Notes: a model not told the origin generated them from the letters alone. Shown: positions 17,744-28,112, counted from the stretch's first letter. The stretch: 64,000 bases of DNA from Novosphingobium sp. PP1Y (GCF_000253255.1 NC_015580.1:279001-343000), one strand, 5' to 3'. Translations and numbers: made by a program.

Positions 17744-19054
17744 ATGAGTTTTCGCGAGGCTGGAATTCGCCTGATCGACTGCGTGCATAAGACACCGACC
17801 GCGCAGCTTGTCGGCTATCCCTATGTAGCCATTCCTCAGATGAAGAATGGTCGCGTTGATTTCTCCGATGCTCGTCGGATCTCCCACGCAGACTTTGTGG
17901 AGTGGACCAAGAAGGCCCGACCGCAGGTCCATGATGTCGTCCTTTCCCGACGGACCAATCCCGGAGTCACAGCTACGTTCGGCACTGATGTTGATTTTGC
18001 CCTAGGACAGAACCTCGTCTTGCTGCGGGCGGATGGAGATGTGGTCAATCCGGAGTTTTTACGCTGGCTGGTCGTGTGTCCTGACTGGTGGGCCGAGATC
18101 GAGAAATACAATAACGTCGGCGCGGTCTTCGACAGTCTGAAATGCGCAGATGTCCCGAATTTTCGCCTGCCAATTCCACCAAAGCCAGTGCAGTTCTCGA
18201 TCTCCCAACTCCTTGGGTCGATCGACGACAAGATCGAGCTGAACCGACGGATGAACGAGACGCTGGAGGCCATGGCGCAAGCGATCTTCCGCGATTGGTT
18301 CGTCGATTTCGGCCCCGTACGACGCAAAATGGCAGGCGTGATTGACCCAGTCGCGATCATGGGCGGGCTGACGCCTGATCCGACAGACGCTGCGGAGCTG
18401 GCGGCGCTATTCCCCATGGACTTCGAAGTTAGCGATTTTCCCATTGGCTGGGATGTGAAGCCCGTCATTGACCAGGCCAATTGGGTTAATGGCGCCGCTT
18501 ACAAGAAAATGCACTTCGTGGCCCCAGGAGAGGGGCTGCCGGTCATCAAGATCGCTGAGCTCAAAGCGGGTGTGACGTCCACGACAGGCTTCACCAACAC
18601 TGATCTCGGAAGCCGTTACCGCATCGACGACGGGGAATTGCTTTTCTCCTGGTCAGGCAATCCCGACACCTCAATCGATACCTTTATTTGGACTGGCGGA
18701 CCTGCCTGGCTCAACCAGCACATCTTTGCAGTTCGGCCCAACGGCACCCGAACCCTCGGCTTCCTCTTTGCTATGTTGAAATACCTCAATCCGACATTCG
18801 CCGAGATAGCTCGGGACAAGCAGACCACTGGGCTGGGTCATGTGACCAAGGAAGACCTGAAACGCCTTAGAGTGGTCGTGCCGCCAAAAACCATTGAAAC
18901 AGCGTTCGACATGCTGATGACGCCAATTTTCCAGAAGTTGCAGGCGTCGCTCCTCGAAAATCGCACCCTCGCCGAAACCCGCGACTACCTGCTGCCCCGC
19001 CTGATGTCAGGCGAAGTGCGCGTGGGCTATGCCGCGCAGGAGATTGCCGCATGA
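17744..19054 (+). CDS. hsdS: Type I restriction-modification specificity subunit
   Basis: A 436-aa HsdS with two target-recognition domains (about 10-150 and 225-385), each followed by a conserved helical spacer: LGSIDDKIELNRRMNETLEA around residue 165 and LQASLLENRTLAETRDYLLP near the C-terminus. The spacer sets the distance between the two half-sites of the DNA target, which cannot be predicted here. ATG 17744 follows the hsdM stop by 10 bases; the longer open frame from 17588 overlaps hsdM and is not family-like. It overlaps the DUF262 gene by four bases. Confidence 0.93.
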   Translation: MSFREAGIRLIDCVHKTPTAQLVGYPYVAIPQMKNGRVDFSDARRISHADFVEWTKKARPQVHDVVLSRRTNPGVTATFGTDVDFALGQNLVLLRADGDVVNPEFLRWLVVCPDWWAEIEKYNNVGAVFDSLKCADVPNFRLPIPPKPVQFSISQLLGSIDDKIELNRRMNETLEAMAQAIFRDWFVDFGPVRRKMAGVIDPVAIMGGLTPDPTDAAELAALFPMDFEVSDFPIGWDVKPVIDQANWVNGAAYKKMHFVAPGEGLPVIKIAELKAGVTSTTGFTNTDLGSRYRIDDGELLFSWSGNPDTSIDTFIWTGGPAWLNQHIFAVRPNGTRTLGFLFAMLKYLNPTFAEIARDKQTTGLGHVTKEDLKRLRVVVPPKTIETAFDMLMTPIFQKLQASLLENRTLAETRDYLLPRLMSGEVRVGYAAQEIAA

Positions 19055-20877
19055 CCGAGCAGAGTATCGTTTCCCAGGACATGACCCTGAAACGCCTGTT
19101 TCAGGACTTCTACCGCGTGCCTGACTATCAGCGCGAATATGTCTGGGGCGAGGCCGACGCTAAGGGTGAAGGCGGCGATCAGGTCGACCAATTCCTGTCT
19201 GATATCTACATCGAGTTTGAGGCAGCAACCCAGCACTTCGCGCCGGAATATTTCATTGGCACCATCGTTGTTTGCAAGGGTGAAGATCAGGTCTTCGAGC
19301 TCATCGATGGGCAACAGCGTACAACCACCGCTTACCTTACCCTTTGTGCGATCCGCGATGCGCTGGCAGACCTCGGTGCAGCCGTACCCGAAGAGTTGGG
19401 CAACCAAATCGCGGCAAGCACGATCGATTGGCAAGGGCTGACCACCTATCGGCTGCGGCTGGATGTACAGTACGAAGATGCGGGCGGTGTGCTACAAGGC
19501 TATGCCGAGGCCAAGGCGGCGGATACCCCGCGTGATGGGTCACGCTCGATCCGCAATCTGGGCGGCGCCTACGACACCGTGCGGGAATTCCTCTCGACCA
19601 CATTTAGCGACGACCAAGCCCAAGTGCTGCGGTTCTATGGCTACCTCACCAACAAAGTGAAGGTGATCCGGATCGAAACGCCGACCATCGCCAAGGCACT
19701 GAAAATCTTTGAAACGATCAACGACCGCGGCGTCGGGCTCGACGCGATGGACCTCCTCAAGAACCTGCTGTTCATGCACGCCAAGGGCCAGGAGTTCACC
19801 GAGCTGAAGAGTGTATGGAAGGCGCTGACCGACGAGATCTACGCCGTCAATGAGAAGCCACTGCGGTTCCTGCGCTACTACCTACTCGCCACGTTCGATC
19901 TCGACAGCAAGCTGCGCGAGGATGCGATCTACGACTGGTTCCAGAAGAACCCCAAGCTTACCGGCCATACGACCGAACCTTTGGCTTTTGCCAAGCGCTT
20001 GCGAGAAGCCGCCCGGGCCTATGCCAATTTTTCGCGCGGACAGAACGTTCTCGGTCAGCCCGAGCCGGGCATCGAGAATACACGCTTGCTGGGTGGGCAA
20101 TCGATCAAACAGCATTTCATGTTGCTCCTGGCAGGTCGACATCTGCCTCCGGCGCAGTTTTCCCGCCTAGCGGCGGAGGTCGAAAAGACGATGTTCGTTT
20201 GGCTGGTCACCTGGATTTCCGCCAAGGAGTATGAGCGCAAAATCGTGGATGGCGCTCACAAGCTGCGCCACGTCAAACCGGATCAGTTTGACGGTTTCAT
20301 CGCTGAGACCTTTGCCAAGGAGCGCGCAGACCTCGCGCCGCAATTTGCCCGTACGATGAAGGAGATGAAGTCCACCTGGCTGCGACAGTTCCGCCTTCGC
20401 TACCTCCTCGCGAAGATCACACAGGCCGTGGATATCCAAGCATATGGCCCAAGTGAGTCACGCGATCGGCTGGCTGACTACACGGCTGGCGGCAATGACA
20501 TCGAGCATATCATGGCTGCTGGAGCGGATGCAGAGGCGGTCGCGGAATTTGGCGAACGTGCGCAGGATGATGCTGTGATCCAAAGCCTCGGCAATCTGTT
20601 GCTCATCGAAAAATCGATAAATCGCTCTATTTCGAACACGCGGTATTCCGAGAAGGTAAAGGGCTACGCGCAATCGAAATTTCTTCTGACGAGGTGTCAG
20701 GCTGACGCGCAGGCACAACTTGTTGGTGTGGCGGACCAGATTACCAAAACCGTTCAAGCACTCGAATGCTGGCCTAAGTGGAGCATGGAGGATGTCGAAG
20801 CTCGCCAACTGTTCCTCACCAAGCTCGCCTGCCGCGTTTGGGACGTGCCGACGATTGACGAGGTCATCCCTGTATGA
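19051..20877 (+). CDS. DUF262/DUF1524 (GmrSD-like) protein within hsd operon
   Basis: A 608-aa protein with an N-terminal DUF262 domain, including the ParB-like nucleotide-binding motif ELIDGQQRTTT (Asp at residue 86), and a C-terminal DUF1524 region with NDIEHIM (His near 486) and the SLGNLLLIEKSINRSISNTRYSEK-type segment of His-Me finger nucleases. GmrSD enzymes with this plan are NTP-dependent type IV restriction systems cutting modified phage DNA. The canonical HxxP of DUF1524 is altered here, so nuclease activity is uncertain. Four-base overlaps with hsdS and hsdR show it is an integral member of the operon. Confidence 0.88.
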   Translation: MTEQSIVSQDMTLKRLFQDFYRVPDYQREYVWGEADAKGEGGDQVDQFLSDIYIEFEAATQHFAPEYFIGTIVVCKGEDQVFELIDGQQRTTTAYLTLCAIRDALADLGAAVPEELGNQIAASTIDWQGLTTYRLRLDVQYEDAGGVLQGYAEAKAADTPRDGSRSIRNLGGAYDTVREFLSTTFSDDQAQVLRFYGYLTNKVKVIRIETPTIAKALKIFETINDRGVGLDAMDLLKNLLFMHAKGQEFTELKSVWKALTDEIYAVNEKPLRFLRYYLLATFDLDSKLREDAIYDWFQKNPKLTGHTTEPLAFAKRLREAARAYANFSRGQNVLGQPEPGIENTRLLGGQSIKQHFMLLLAGRHLPPAQFSRLAAEVEKTMFVWLVTWISAKEYERKIVDGAHKLRHVKPDQFDGFIAETFAKERADLAPQFARTMKEMKSTWLRQFRLRYLLAKITQAVDIQAYGPSESRDRLADYTAGGNDIEHIMAAGADAEAVAEFGERAQDDAVIQSLGNLLLIEKSINRSISNTRYSEKVKGYAQSKFLLTRCQADAQAQLVGVADQITKTVQALECWPKWSMEDVEARQLFLTKLACRVWDVPTIDEVIPV

Positions 20878-23800
20878 CCAAATTCTCCGAAGATATCGTC
20901 GAACTAGCCAGCATCGAGATCCTGCAGGATCTCGGCTGGAACTATCTGCATGGCTCGGTCATCGCGCCGGATGGTGTGGCGGCTGAACGCCAAGCCTTTT
21001 CCGATGTCATCCTGCTACCGCGCCTGGAGAAGGCAGTGGCCGATCTCAACCCCACGCTGCCTGAAGCGGCACGGGCAGAGGCGATCCGTCGGCTGCTCAC
21101 GAGTGAGACTGGCTCACTGGTCGAGGAAAACCGCCGCATACACCGACTGCTGACCGATGGCGTCCCTGTGGAATACCGCAATACGGATGGCCGCATTGTC
21201 GGCGACAAGGTCTGGCTACTCGATCTCGACAAAGTCGAGTCCAACGACTGGTTGGTAGTCAACCAGTTTACCGTCGTGGAAGGCAGTCAGAATCGGCGCC
21301 CTGACGTGATCCTGTTCGTCAACGGCTTACCATTGGCAGTGCTTGAACTGAAAAACGCCGCAGCAGAAAACGCCACAATTTCTGACGCGTTCCATCAGCT
21401 GCAGACGTATCTTGCTCAAATTCCCAGCCTGTTTCGCACCAACGCAGTGCTGATCACCTCGGACGGGATCGAAGCACGGATTGGCTCACTGGCAGCTGAC
21501 CAAGAACGCTTCATGCCCTGGCGCACGGTAACTGGCGAGGATTTCGCCCATCGCGGTCAACCGGAACTGGAGACCCTGCTGCGCGGCGTATTCACGCGTG
21601 CAAATATCCTTGCCCTGATCCGAGATTTCATTGTTTTCGGCGATGCGGGCGCGGGGCCGTTCAAGATCATTGCCGGCTATCACCAGTTCCATGGTGCGCG
21701 AAAAGCTATCCGCGAAGCTGTCGATGCGAGCAGCCCCTTGGGTGACCGAAAGATCGGCGTCATCTGGCACACGCAGGGATCGGGAAAGAGCTTCCTGATG
21801 GCGTTCTTCGCCGGGTTGGCGGTTAAGTCGCCGGAGCTTTCGAACCCGACGATCGTCGTGCTGACCGACCGCAACGACCTGGACGACCAGCTCGCCTCTA
21901 CATTCAGCCTCTGCAAGGACCTTCTCCGCCAAAACCCCGAGCAGGCCGAGAGCCGCGAAGATCTGCAGCGTCTGCTGGCGCGGGCCTCTGGCGGGGTCAT
22001 CTTCACGACGATCCAGAAGTTCTCGCCCGAACGCGGGGAAGAGAGCTTCCCGATGCTGACCGACCGCCGCAACGTGATCGTCATGGCCGACGAGGCCCAC
22101 CGCAGCCAGTACGGCTTCGACGCCAAGCTGGACGTCAAGACGGGCGCACGGCGTTACGGCTATGCCCACTACATCCGCCAGGCGATGCCGAACGCCTCGT
22201 TCATCGGCTTTACCGGCACGCCTATTGAGGCAGCGGATGTCAACACGCCCGCCATCTTCGGCAGGTACATAGACATCTACGATATCAGCCGTGCGGTCGA
22301 AGATGGCGCGACGGTCCCGATCTACTATGAGAGCCGTCTTGCCCGCATTGAACTGGACGAGGACGAGAAGCCACTGATCGACGCCGAGATCGAAGCTCTG
22401 GTCGAGGATGACACCCTGACCGAAGCGGAAAAGGCCAAGGCCAAATGGTCAACGGTCGAGGCCCTGGTAGGCTCGGACAAGCGCCTCAAACAGATCGCCG
22501 CCGACATGGTGACCCACCTTGAGGCGCGCACCGACGGCACCGAATACAAGGGCATGGCCGTCTGCATGAGCCGGCGGATCTGCGTCGCCCTCTACAACGA
22601 GATCATCGCCCTTCGCCCGGACTGGCATTCCGATGACGATGCGGATGGCGTGATCAAGATTGTCATGACGGGTGCGGCGTCTGATCCGCTCTCCTGGCAG
22701 CAGCACATCGGCAACAAGCGCAGGCGCGACGGCCTGGCCAAACGTGCCCGTGACCCGAAAGACCCGCTGCGGCTGGTGCTGGTGCGCGACATGTGGCTGA
22801 CCGGCTTTGACGCGCCGTGCATGAACACGATGTATGTCGACAAGCCGATGCGGGGCCATGGCCTGATGCAGGCGATCGCGCGTGTGAACCGGGTGTTTCG
22901 TGACAAGCCCGGCGGGCTGATCGTCGACTACATTGGCATCGCGCAGAACCTGAAGAAGGCGCTCAGCGACTATACCGACTCCGATCAGGAGAAGACCGGT
23001 ATCGATGAGGCTGATGCCGTCGCCGCCCTGCTGGAGCGATACGAGATCGTCAGCGGCATCTTCCATGGCTTCGATTACCTGCCAGGCATCCACGGCGCAC
23101 CGATGGAGCGCCTGCAGTGCCTCGCCGGCGCCATCGACTGGGTGCTCAAGTGGGCTGAAATCGAGGCGGGCAAGGCCCAGTCACCGGAGGACAAGAAGAA
23201 GGCTCATCGCCGCTATCTCGATCTCGTGCTGGAGCTGACCAAGGCCTATGCTCTCGCTTCGGCCAGTGACGAGGCCCGAGAAATCCGAGACGAGATAGGG
23301 TTCTTTCAAGCTGTCCGTGCTGCGATCGCCAAAAGCACGGCCACCGGCAAACTTAGCCAGGCGGATAAGACGTTCGCTGTCCAGCAGCTCATTGACCGCG
23401 CCGTCGCTTCGGCGGAAATTGTCGATATCCTTAAAGTTGCAGGCATCGACTCCCCAGACATCTCCATTCTGTCCGAAGAGTTCCTGCTGGAAATCCAGGG
23501 CATGGAGAAAAAGAACCTCGCCTTGGAAGCGCTCAAGAAGCTGTTGGCCGGAGAAATTACCAGCCGCATGCGGACCAACGTCGTTGAGAGCCGCGCTTTC
23601 TCCAGACGGCTTGAGGATGCTGTGGCCCGCTACCATGCGGGTGCTTTGTCGGCAGCTGAGATGATCAATGAGTTGATCGCGTTAGCCAAGGACATGAAAG
23701 CTGCGCAGCGACGCGGCGAGGACCAGGGTCTCTCACCTGAAGAAATTGCCTTCTATGACGCGCTTGCCGAGAACGAGAGTGCTGTCGAAGCTATGGGTAG

Positions 23801-24014
23801 CGAACAGCTACGCCTGATTGCTCATGAGCTGCTGGAACAGCTCCGACAAAACGTGACAGTCGACTGGCACCATAGGGAAAGTGCACGTGCCCGAATGCGG
23901 GTTCTAGTGAAGCGCATTCTCAAACGGTATGGTTACCCGCCCGATCTTGCTGACGAGGCAGTGCAGACTGTGCTTGCCCAAGCAGAAGTACTTCTCAAAG
24001 AGGTTTCACAATAA
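20874..24014 (+). CDS. hsdR: Type I restriction endonuclease subunit R
   Basis: A 1046-aa HsdR motor and nuclease. The PD-(D/E)xK nuclease domain has VLELKN at residues 156-161. The SF2 translocase follows with Walker A TQGSGKS at about 300-306, DEAH at 406-409 and the later helicase motifs (TGTPIE, LTGFDAPCMNTMY, QAIARVNRVF). The C-terminal helical region contacts HsdM. Length and order are typical. It is the last gene of the phd-hsdM-hsdS-DUF262-hsdR operon and is followed by a small hairpin. Confidence 0.96.
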   Translation: MTKFSEDIVELASIEILQDLGWNYLHGSVIAPDGVAAERQAFSDVILLPRLEKAVADLNPTLPEAARAEAIRRLLTSETGSLVEENRRIHRLLTDGVPVEYRNTDGRIVGDKVWLLDLDKVESNDWLVVNQFTVVEGSQNRRPDVILFVNGLPLAVLELKNAAAENATISDAFHQLQTYLAQIPSLFRTNAVLITSDGIEARIGSLAADQERFMPWRTVTGEDFAHRGQPELETLLRGVFTRANILALIRDFIVFGDAGAGPFKIIAGYHQFHGARKAIREAVDASSPLGDRKIGVIWHTQGSGKSFLMAFFAGLAVKSPELSNPTIVVLTDRNDLDDQLASTFSLCKDLLRQNPEQAESREDLQRLLARASGGVIFTTIQKFSPERGEESFPMLTDRRNVIVMADEAHRSQYGFDAKLDVKTGARRYGYAHYIRQAMPNASFIGFTGTPIEAADVNTPAIFGRYIDIYDISRAVEDGATVPIYYESRLARIELDEDEKPLIDAEIEALVEDDTLTEAEKAKAKWSTVEALVGSDKRLKQIAADMVTHLEARTDGTEYKGMAVCMSRRICVALYNEIIALRPDWHSDDDADGVIKIVMTGAASDPLSWQQHIGNKRRRDGLAKRARDPKDPLRLVLVRDMWLTGFDAPCMNTMYVDKPMRGHGLMQAIARVNRVFRDKPGGLIVDYIGIAQNLKKALSDYTDSDQEKTGIDEADAVAALLERYEIVSGIFHGFDYLPGIHGAPMERLQCLAGAIDWVLKWAEIEAGKAQSPEDKKKAHRRYLDLVLELTKAYALASASDEAREIRDEIGFFQAVRAAIAKSTATGKLSQADKTFAVQQLIDRAVASAEIVDILKVAGIDSPDISILSEEFLLEIQGMEKKNLALEALKKLLAGEITSRMRTNVVESRAFSRRLEDAVARYHAGALSAAEMINELIALAKDMKAAQRRGEDQGLSPEEIAFYDALAENESAVEAMGSEQLRLIAHELLEQLRQNVTVDWHHRESARARMRVLVKRILKRYGYPPDLADEAVQTVLAQAEVLLKEVSQ

Positions 24015-24015
24015 A

Positions 24016-24033
24016 GTGCGAGACTTATCGCAC
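24016..24033 (+). terminator. Hairpin after hsdR
   Basis: GTGCGA (24016-24021) pairs with TCGCAC (24028-24033) over a six-base loop and is followed by CTCTTTGTT. It starts two bases after the hsdR stop and could separate the R-M operon from the Zorya operon. The stem is short. Confidence 0.45.
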
Positions 24034-24089
24034 CTCTTTGTTGGCTGCATTTTCATGCAAGCGAGCGGATCATTAGACAGGTGAATGGA

Positions 24090-25928
24090 ATGGATGGCTT
24101 GCTTGAAAACGTCTTGGCTGGTGTTGGGGCACCTATTCACTGGGCCAGTCAGGCGCTTCTATTCTTTCTGCGCTATGACGCTAGCGTTTTCGTTTTGTGT
24201 GCCCTCGGGGCCTTCTGGTGCTGGCGTTTCATCAATCGCAATAAAAAATTGCACTACGACGAGGCAATGGCTGCGCTGCAGAGCCGGGAAGAGGCCTTAT
24301 CGAAGATTAGCACCGCACAGGATCCTGTTGAGGCCCAAGTCTGGTTTTCAGAAGATTTCGACAACATCGCCGAGGTCATGGCGCGACCAGATCGACGGGA
24401 ACTGGCGCTCGCATGGGAGCAATTCCGTGAAACATTCATCGACGAGAGCGAACCGACCATTCGGACGACGGCCAGAGCAGAGTCCTATTTTCTGCATCTC
24501 GCGGATGACACACGGGTGCTCGCCTGGGGAGCTAATATCGCCGTTGCCATCGGGCTAACAGCCACTTTCTTGGGTCTAATCGCCGCCCTCACCTCGGCGA
24601 TGGGGACACTTTCAGGTGCTACGAACGGCACCGAGACGACCCAAGCTCTACAAGGCCTCCTACAGATCACTGCTGCCAAATTTTGGACTTCGGTCACCGG
24701 CATTATCTGTTCAATCGTTTTGAGGCGGACTGACCGGAGTTGGCACGAGAAGCTTCAGCATCGTCTTGAAAATATTTGCCAACTGCTAGACAGGGCGACC
24801 CTGTATACACCGCCGCAACGGATCGCAGTTGATCAGCTCCGTGAAATGAAGCGCCAAACTGAAGCGTTCCAAGTTCTGGGTACAGATCTGGCCACAGCTA
24901 TCGATAATGCGCTGAACAATCGCATGTCACCAGTCGTGCAAGTCCTCGGTGACATCAGCACCAACATCGAGCAGTTTCGCAGCGGTGGGTTTGATCGCAT
25001 CAGTCAGGACCTGGGATCAGCTCTGCGCGAGCACGCTGGACAAGAGATGCAGGCGTTGGCGCAATCGCTGACGGGCATGACAAGCAAGTTTGAGACGCTG
25101 TCGAGCGGACTTGCCAGTGTGCCACAGTCTCTGGAAACAAGCCTTCGTGACATTCGTCAGTCGTTCGAGACAGAACAGGAAGAAACGCGCCGTCGCCAGC
25201 GCGAGGCAGGCGAGCAAATGGCTGGTCAGCTGGAGCAGGTTGCCGCAAAACTGGAAGGCGTCACAGGTCAGTTCTCCGAAGATCTGGCGGGAAAGCTCAA
25301 AAATACCATCGAGACTGCAGCCGATACCAGTGGTGCAGCTCTTTCAGGCGCATTTGCGAAGTTCGGGGAGCAAATGTCGCAGTCCGCAGATGAACTTGTT
25401 AATCGCTTGGCCCTTCTTGCAAACAACGCAGGGCCCCTCAGCGAAGCCATGGCGCGCGCAGCGGATTCCACAAATCAGCAGGCACAAAGACTGGAGATTG
25501 CCGGACGATCTACTGAAGAGGCCGGGACCAAACTGTCAGCGGCAATAACTGAGCTGAACGCAGCTCTGGCACCAGTGGCCTCGGCAACCCGCTCTGTCAG
25601 CGAAGCCGCTACCTCGATTTCTTCGGCTTTGAAATCGCACGAGTCCGCTACTGAAGAGCTCACTGGACAGTTGATCGCTACAGCGAGTTCCGCGGAGAAG
25701 GCCTGGGAAAACTACGAAGGCCGTTTTGCCGGCGTCGACGATGCGTTGGGCAAGACGCTCGATGGACTGGTGTCTGCAACTGCCGAGCATGCCACAGCCG
25801 TCAACCAACAAATCGGTGAGCTAGATAGCGAGCTGGCGAAGGCAGTAAGTAATCTCAGGGACGCACTTGAGCCGCTCGAGGAGCTTGCCGACGAAATTTC
25901 AGCCCTCCTTGAAAAGCTGAAGTCCTGA
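24090..25928 (+). CDS. zorA: Zorya anti-phage protein ZorA (MotA-like)
   Basis: A 612-aa inner-membrane protein. Hydrophobic segments lie at about residues 15-50, 150-175 and 190-215, with the MotA/ExbB-like run NIAVAIGLTATFLGLIAAL. About 390 residues of coiled, charged and alanine-rich tail follow, reaching into the cytoplasm. In type I Zorya, ZorA forms a ring around ZorB, and its long tail is thought to relay detection of phage entry to ZorC and ZorD. I prefer ATG 24090 (preceded by AGGTGAATGG); an in-frame GTG at 24081 is an alternative. It is the first gene of the operon, with zorB one base downstream. Confidence 0.9.
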   Translation: MDGLLENVLAGVGAPIHWASQALLFFLRYDASVFVLCALGAFWCWRFINRNKKLHYDEAMAALQSREEALSKISTAQDPVEAQVWFSEDFDNIAEVMARPDRRELALAWEQFRETFIDESEPTIRTTARAESYFLHLADDTRVLAWGANIAVAIGLTATFLGLIAALTSAMGTLSGATNGTETTQALQGLLQITAAKFWTSVTGIICSIVLRRTDRSWHEKLQHRLENICQLLDRATLYTPPQRIAVDQLREMKRQTEAFQVLGTDLATAIDNALNNRMSPVVQVLGDISTNIEQFRSGGFDRISQDLGSALREHAGQEMQALAQSLTGMTSKFETLSSGLASVPQSLETSLRDIRQSFETEQEETRRRQREAGEQMAGQLEQVAAKLEGVTGQFSEDLAGKLKNTIETAADTSGAALSGAFAKFGEQMSQSADELVNRLALLANNAGPLSEAMARAADSTNQQAQRLEIAGRSTEEAGTKLSAAITELNAALAPVASATRSVSEAATSISSALKSHESATEELTGQLIATASSAEKAWENYEGRFAGVDDALGKTLDGLVSATAEHATAVNQQIGELDSELAKAVSNLRDALEPLEELADEISALLEKLKS

Positions 25929-25929
25929 C

Positions 25930-26706
25930 ATGAGCGACACTTCTTTCCGACGCAGGCAAGGAGAGCCAGAAGAAGAGAGCTACTTCATCTCCATGTCCGA
26001 CATGTTGGTAGGACTCCTTTTTGTGTTCATAATTTTGCTTGTTTATTTTGCAGTTACATTCAAGCAAAAAGAAGATTACTTAGTTGGTGCTGGAGAAGCC
26101 CGACGACGGCTATTGGAGCAGCTTGAAAAGGACATCGAGCAAAAGCTTCCAGGCGTGGATATATCGATTAATACAGAAACAGGCATTCTAAGACTGCCTG
26201 AAGAGGTACTTTTCAATTCTAACGAGTTTGAGCTTAGTGACCGCGGACGCGAGGCAGTTAGCCTCGTGGCGCAAGTACTCGCCATGCGCTTACCTTGCTA
26301 CACAAGATCCACAAACTCAGCGCTGATTCGGTGTAACGGCCGAGAAGAAGAGCACAAGATCGATACACTTCTTGTCGAAGGGCACACTGACCGCGACCCC
26401 ATCCGGGGGGACACGACTGGACTGGGCAATCTCGATCTTTCTGCCCGACGAGCTACACGGACCTATCTTGCCCTGACCCAAGCCCAGCCCGGTTTGGCGA
26501 TACTGACAAACGGCGATGATGTTTATCCCACGCCAGTTCTCGGCGTTGCAGGCTATGGTCCATATCGACCAGTTTTGGGAGCAGGGGGGCGACCTTTGCC
26601 GGAAACGGAGAAGGCACGTCATCGCCGCATTGATCTTCGCTTTATCATGGTAACGCCTAAGAGCGATGCTGCCCAGGAAGCTGCCCAAATGCTGAGGTCC
26701 AAATAA
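25930..26706 (+). CDS. zorB: Zorya anti-phage protein ZorB (MotB/OmpA-like)
   Basis: A 258-aa protein. A cytoplasmic N-terminus leads to one transmembrane helix starting at SMSDMLVGLLFVFIILLV, with the ion-path aspartate at residue 24. A periplasmic OmpA/MotB domain follows, with VEGHTDRDPIRG and NLDLSARRATRTYLAL, which binds peptidoglycan. ZorB with ZorA forms the proton- or ion-driven rotary unit of Zorya. The stop TAATG shares one base with the zorC start. AT-richer than the trb genes. Confidence 0.93.
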   Translation: MSDTSFRRRQGEPEEESYFISMSDMLVGLLFVFIILLVYFAVTFKQKEDYLVGAGEARRRLLEQLEKDIEQKLPGVDISINTETGILRLPEEVLFNSNEFELSDRGREAVSLVAQVLAMRLPCYTRSTNSALIRCNGREEEHKIDTLLVEGHTDRDPIRGDTTGLGNLDLSARRATRTYLALTQAQPGLAILTNGDDVYPTPVLGVAGYGPYRPVLGAGGRPLPETEKARHRRIDLRFIMVTPKSDAAQEAAQMLRSK

Positions 26707-28112
26707 TGGCTGGCTTGCTCGCTGTTAGTGCGAAAATCACTAGCGATTGGGCAATGCCCCGCCCGCCGCAGATCCGGGCTTTGGCAAAGTTGACCCGTGA
26801 ATGGGGCGCGATGGGCACTGACGAGCGCGTCGACGCAGAGCCATGGCATCAATTTGTTCTGCGGGTTAATCCGTACAAGCCGTCCGAACTGGCTCGAAGA
26901 GATCTCAGGCGCTTGGCCAGCGAAATTTGGGACCACCCAGACTTAGAAGACTGTGTTCCCGACCTTCTTAGACACTGTTCTGCAATCGCGAAACGGACAC
27001 TGGATCGACGGCTTGCCCGGGCATATTGGAATCGGTTCAAAGTCGGCGTTCCGTTATTTGTAGAACTCGGATTGTACTGCAAAAGTCGGCAAAAGCAGTT
27101 GGGTTCTCCATGGAGCGAGCTCTCACGCAGTATTCCAATTTGGGATTCCGAACTCGGTCCTCCTGGACTGGGCGACAGACTTTTGCGAGCCGAGGATCGC
27201 GAAGCATTCCTGGCAATGGCCAATCTACGCGTCCAAGACCTCAGCGGCGGCTTTGTCGACGCCGCGTTCGGTGCCCTCCTACAATCTCTCGCTGCAAAGC
27301 AGAATGTCCCACAGTCGCGGTCGGTCGGTCAGGTCGAGGGAGAAGACATTCTGAGCCTGGGTGCATCACTCGGTGAAAGCACGATCAAGGCGAATGCCGA
27401 GTTACTCGCATATGTTCTGCTAAAGCCCTGGATAGCGATGGATCCCGACGATGCCTATCGGGACAAAGTCATGGCGCTACTCCTGGACAGGCTTGGCGAC
27501 CCCCGGACGTCCCAAAACAATTGGGATACCTTGGCTGAAAAGCTGTCACGCATCCAAGGCCTTCGTGATGCGGCCGAAGTTCTAAGGGTGCTGCATCAGT
27601 GGATCACCGAGAAAACAGTCCGACTCTTTTTTGATCTCATTGCTCGGACGACGGATCGCCCCGATCAGTGGAAAGAAAGGCGCGCATTCTGGGAGGCTTA
27701 TCTCGACAATAAGTTTGTCGAACGTGCCTGGTTCGCTCTCGGCCAAGATGCGCGAGGTCTGGCCCAGATCGCAAAGTCATCGCATGGATTGCTATTCGGT
27801 CGGGTAGGCGGCAGCGGTGCAGCATCCAGCCAGTCCGTTCTGCTCATGAAAATCGGCGACCTTATTGTTGCCGAATGGAGCGACAACGGCCGCGCGCGCT
27901 TCTGGGTCGATGCGGCAGAGAACTCGAGATTTTTGCCAAAATTCAACAGCAAATACTATGAAGGCCAGACGCTGCGTTCGATGAGTGGTGGAACGGGGTT
28001 TGAAGCGATCGCTCACCAAGGCAAATGGTACAGAAAGTTTGCAGATCACATCGCGACCACAACACGCATACCTTACAAAGGACCAAGGCCGGTATCGCTA
28101 TGGGGATGGTAG
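26706..28112 (+). CDS. zorC: Zorya anti-phage protein ZorC (EH_signature)
   Basis: A 468-aa soluble protein of the EH_signature type found only with ZorA/ZorB/ZorD in type I Zorya. It is thought to bind DNA and act with ZorD as effector. No catalytic motif is visible. The C-terminal half holds conserved aromatic-rich segments such as LIARTTDRPDQWKERRAFWEAY and RARFWVDAAENSRFLPKFNS-like sequence. Identification rests on length, position and co-occurrence. Its last 13 bases overlap zorD. Confidence 0.88.
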   Translation: MAGLLAVSAKITSDWAMPRPPQIRALAKLTREWGAMGTDERVDAEPWHQFVLRVNPYKPSELARRDLRRLASEIWDHPDLEDCVPDLLRHCSAIAKRTLDRRLARAYWNRFKVGVPLFVELGLYCKSRQKQLGSPWSELSRSIPIWDSELGPPGLGDRLLRAEDREAFLAMANLRVQDLSGGFVDAAFGALLQSLAAKQNVPQSRSVGQVEGEDILSLGASLGESTIKANAELLAYVLLKPWIAMDPDDAYRDKVMALLLDRLGDPRTSQNNWDTLAEKLSRIQGLRDAAEVLRVLHQWITEKTVRLFFDLIARTTDRPDQWKERRAFWEAYLDNKFVERAWFALGQDARGLAQIAKSSHGLLFGRVGGSGAASSQSVLLMKIGDLIVAEWSDNGRARFWVDAAENSRFLPKFNSKYYEGQTLRSMSGGTGFEAIAHQGKWYRKFADHIATTTRIPYKGPRPVSLWGW

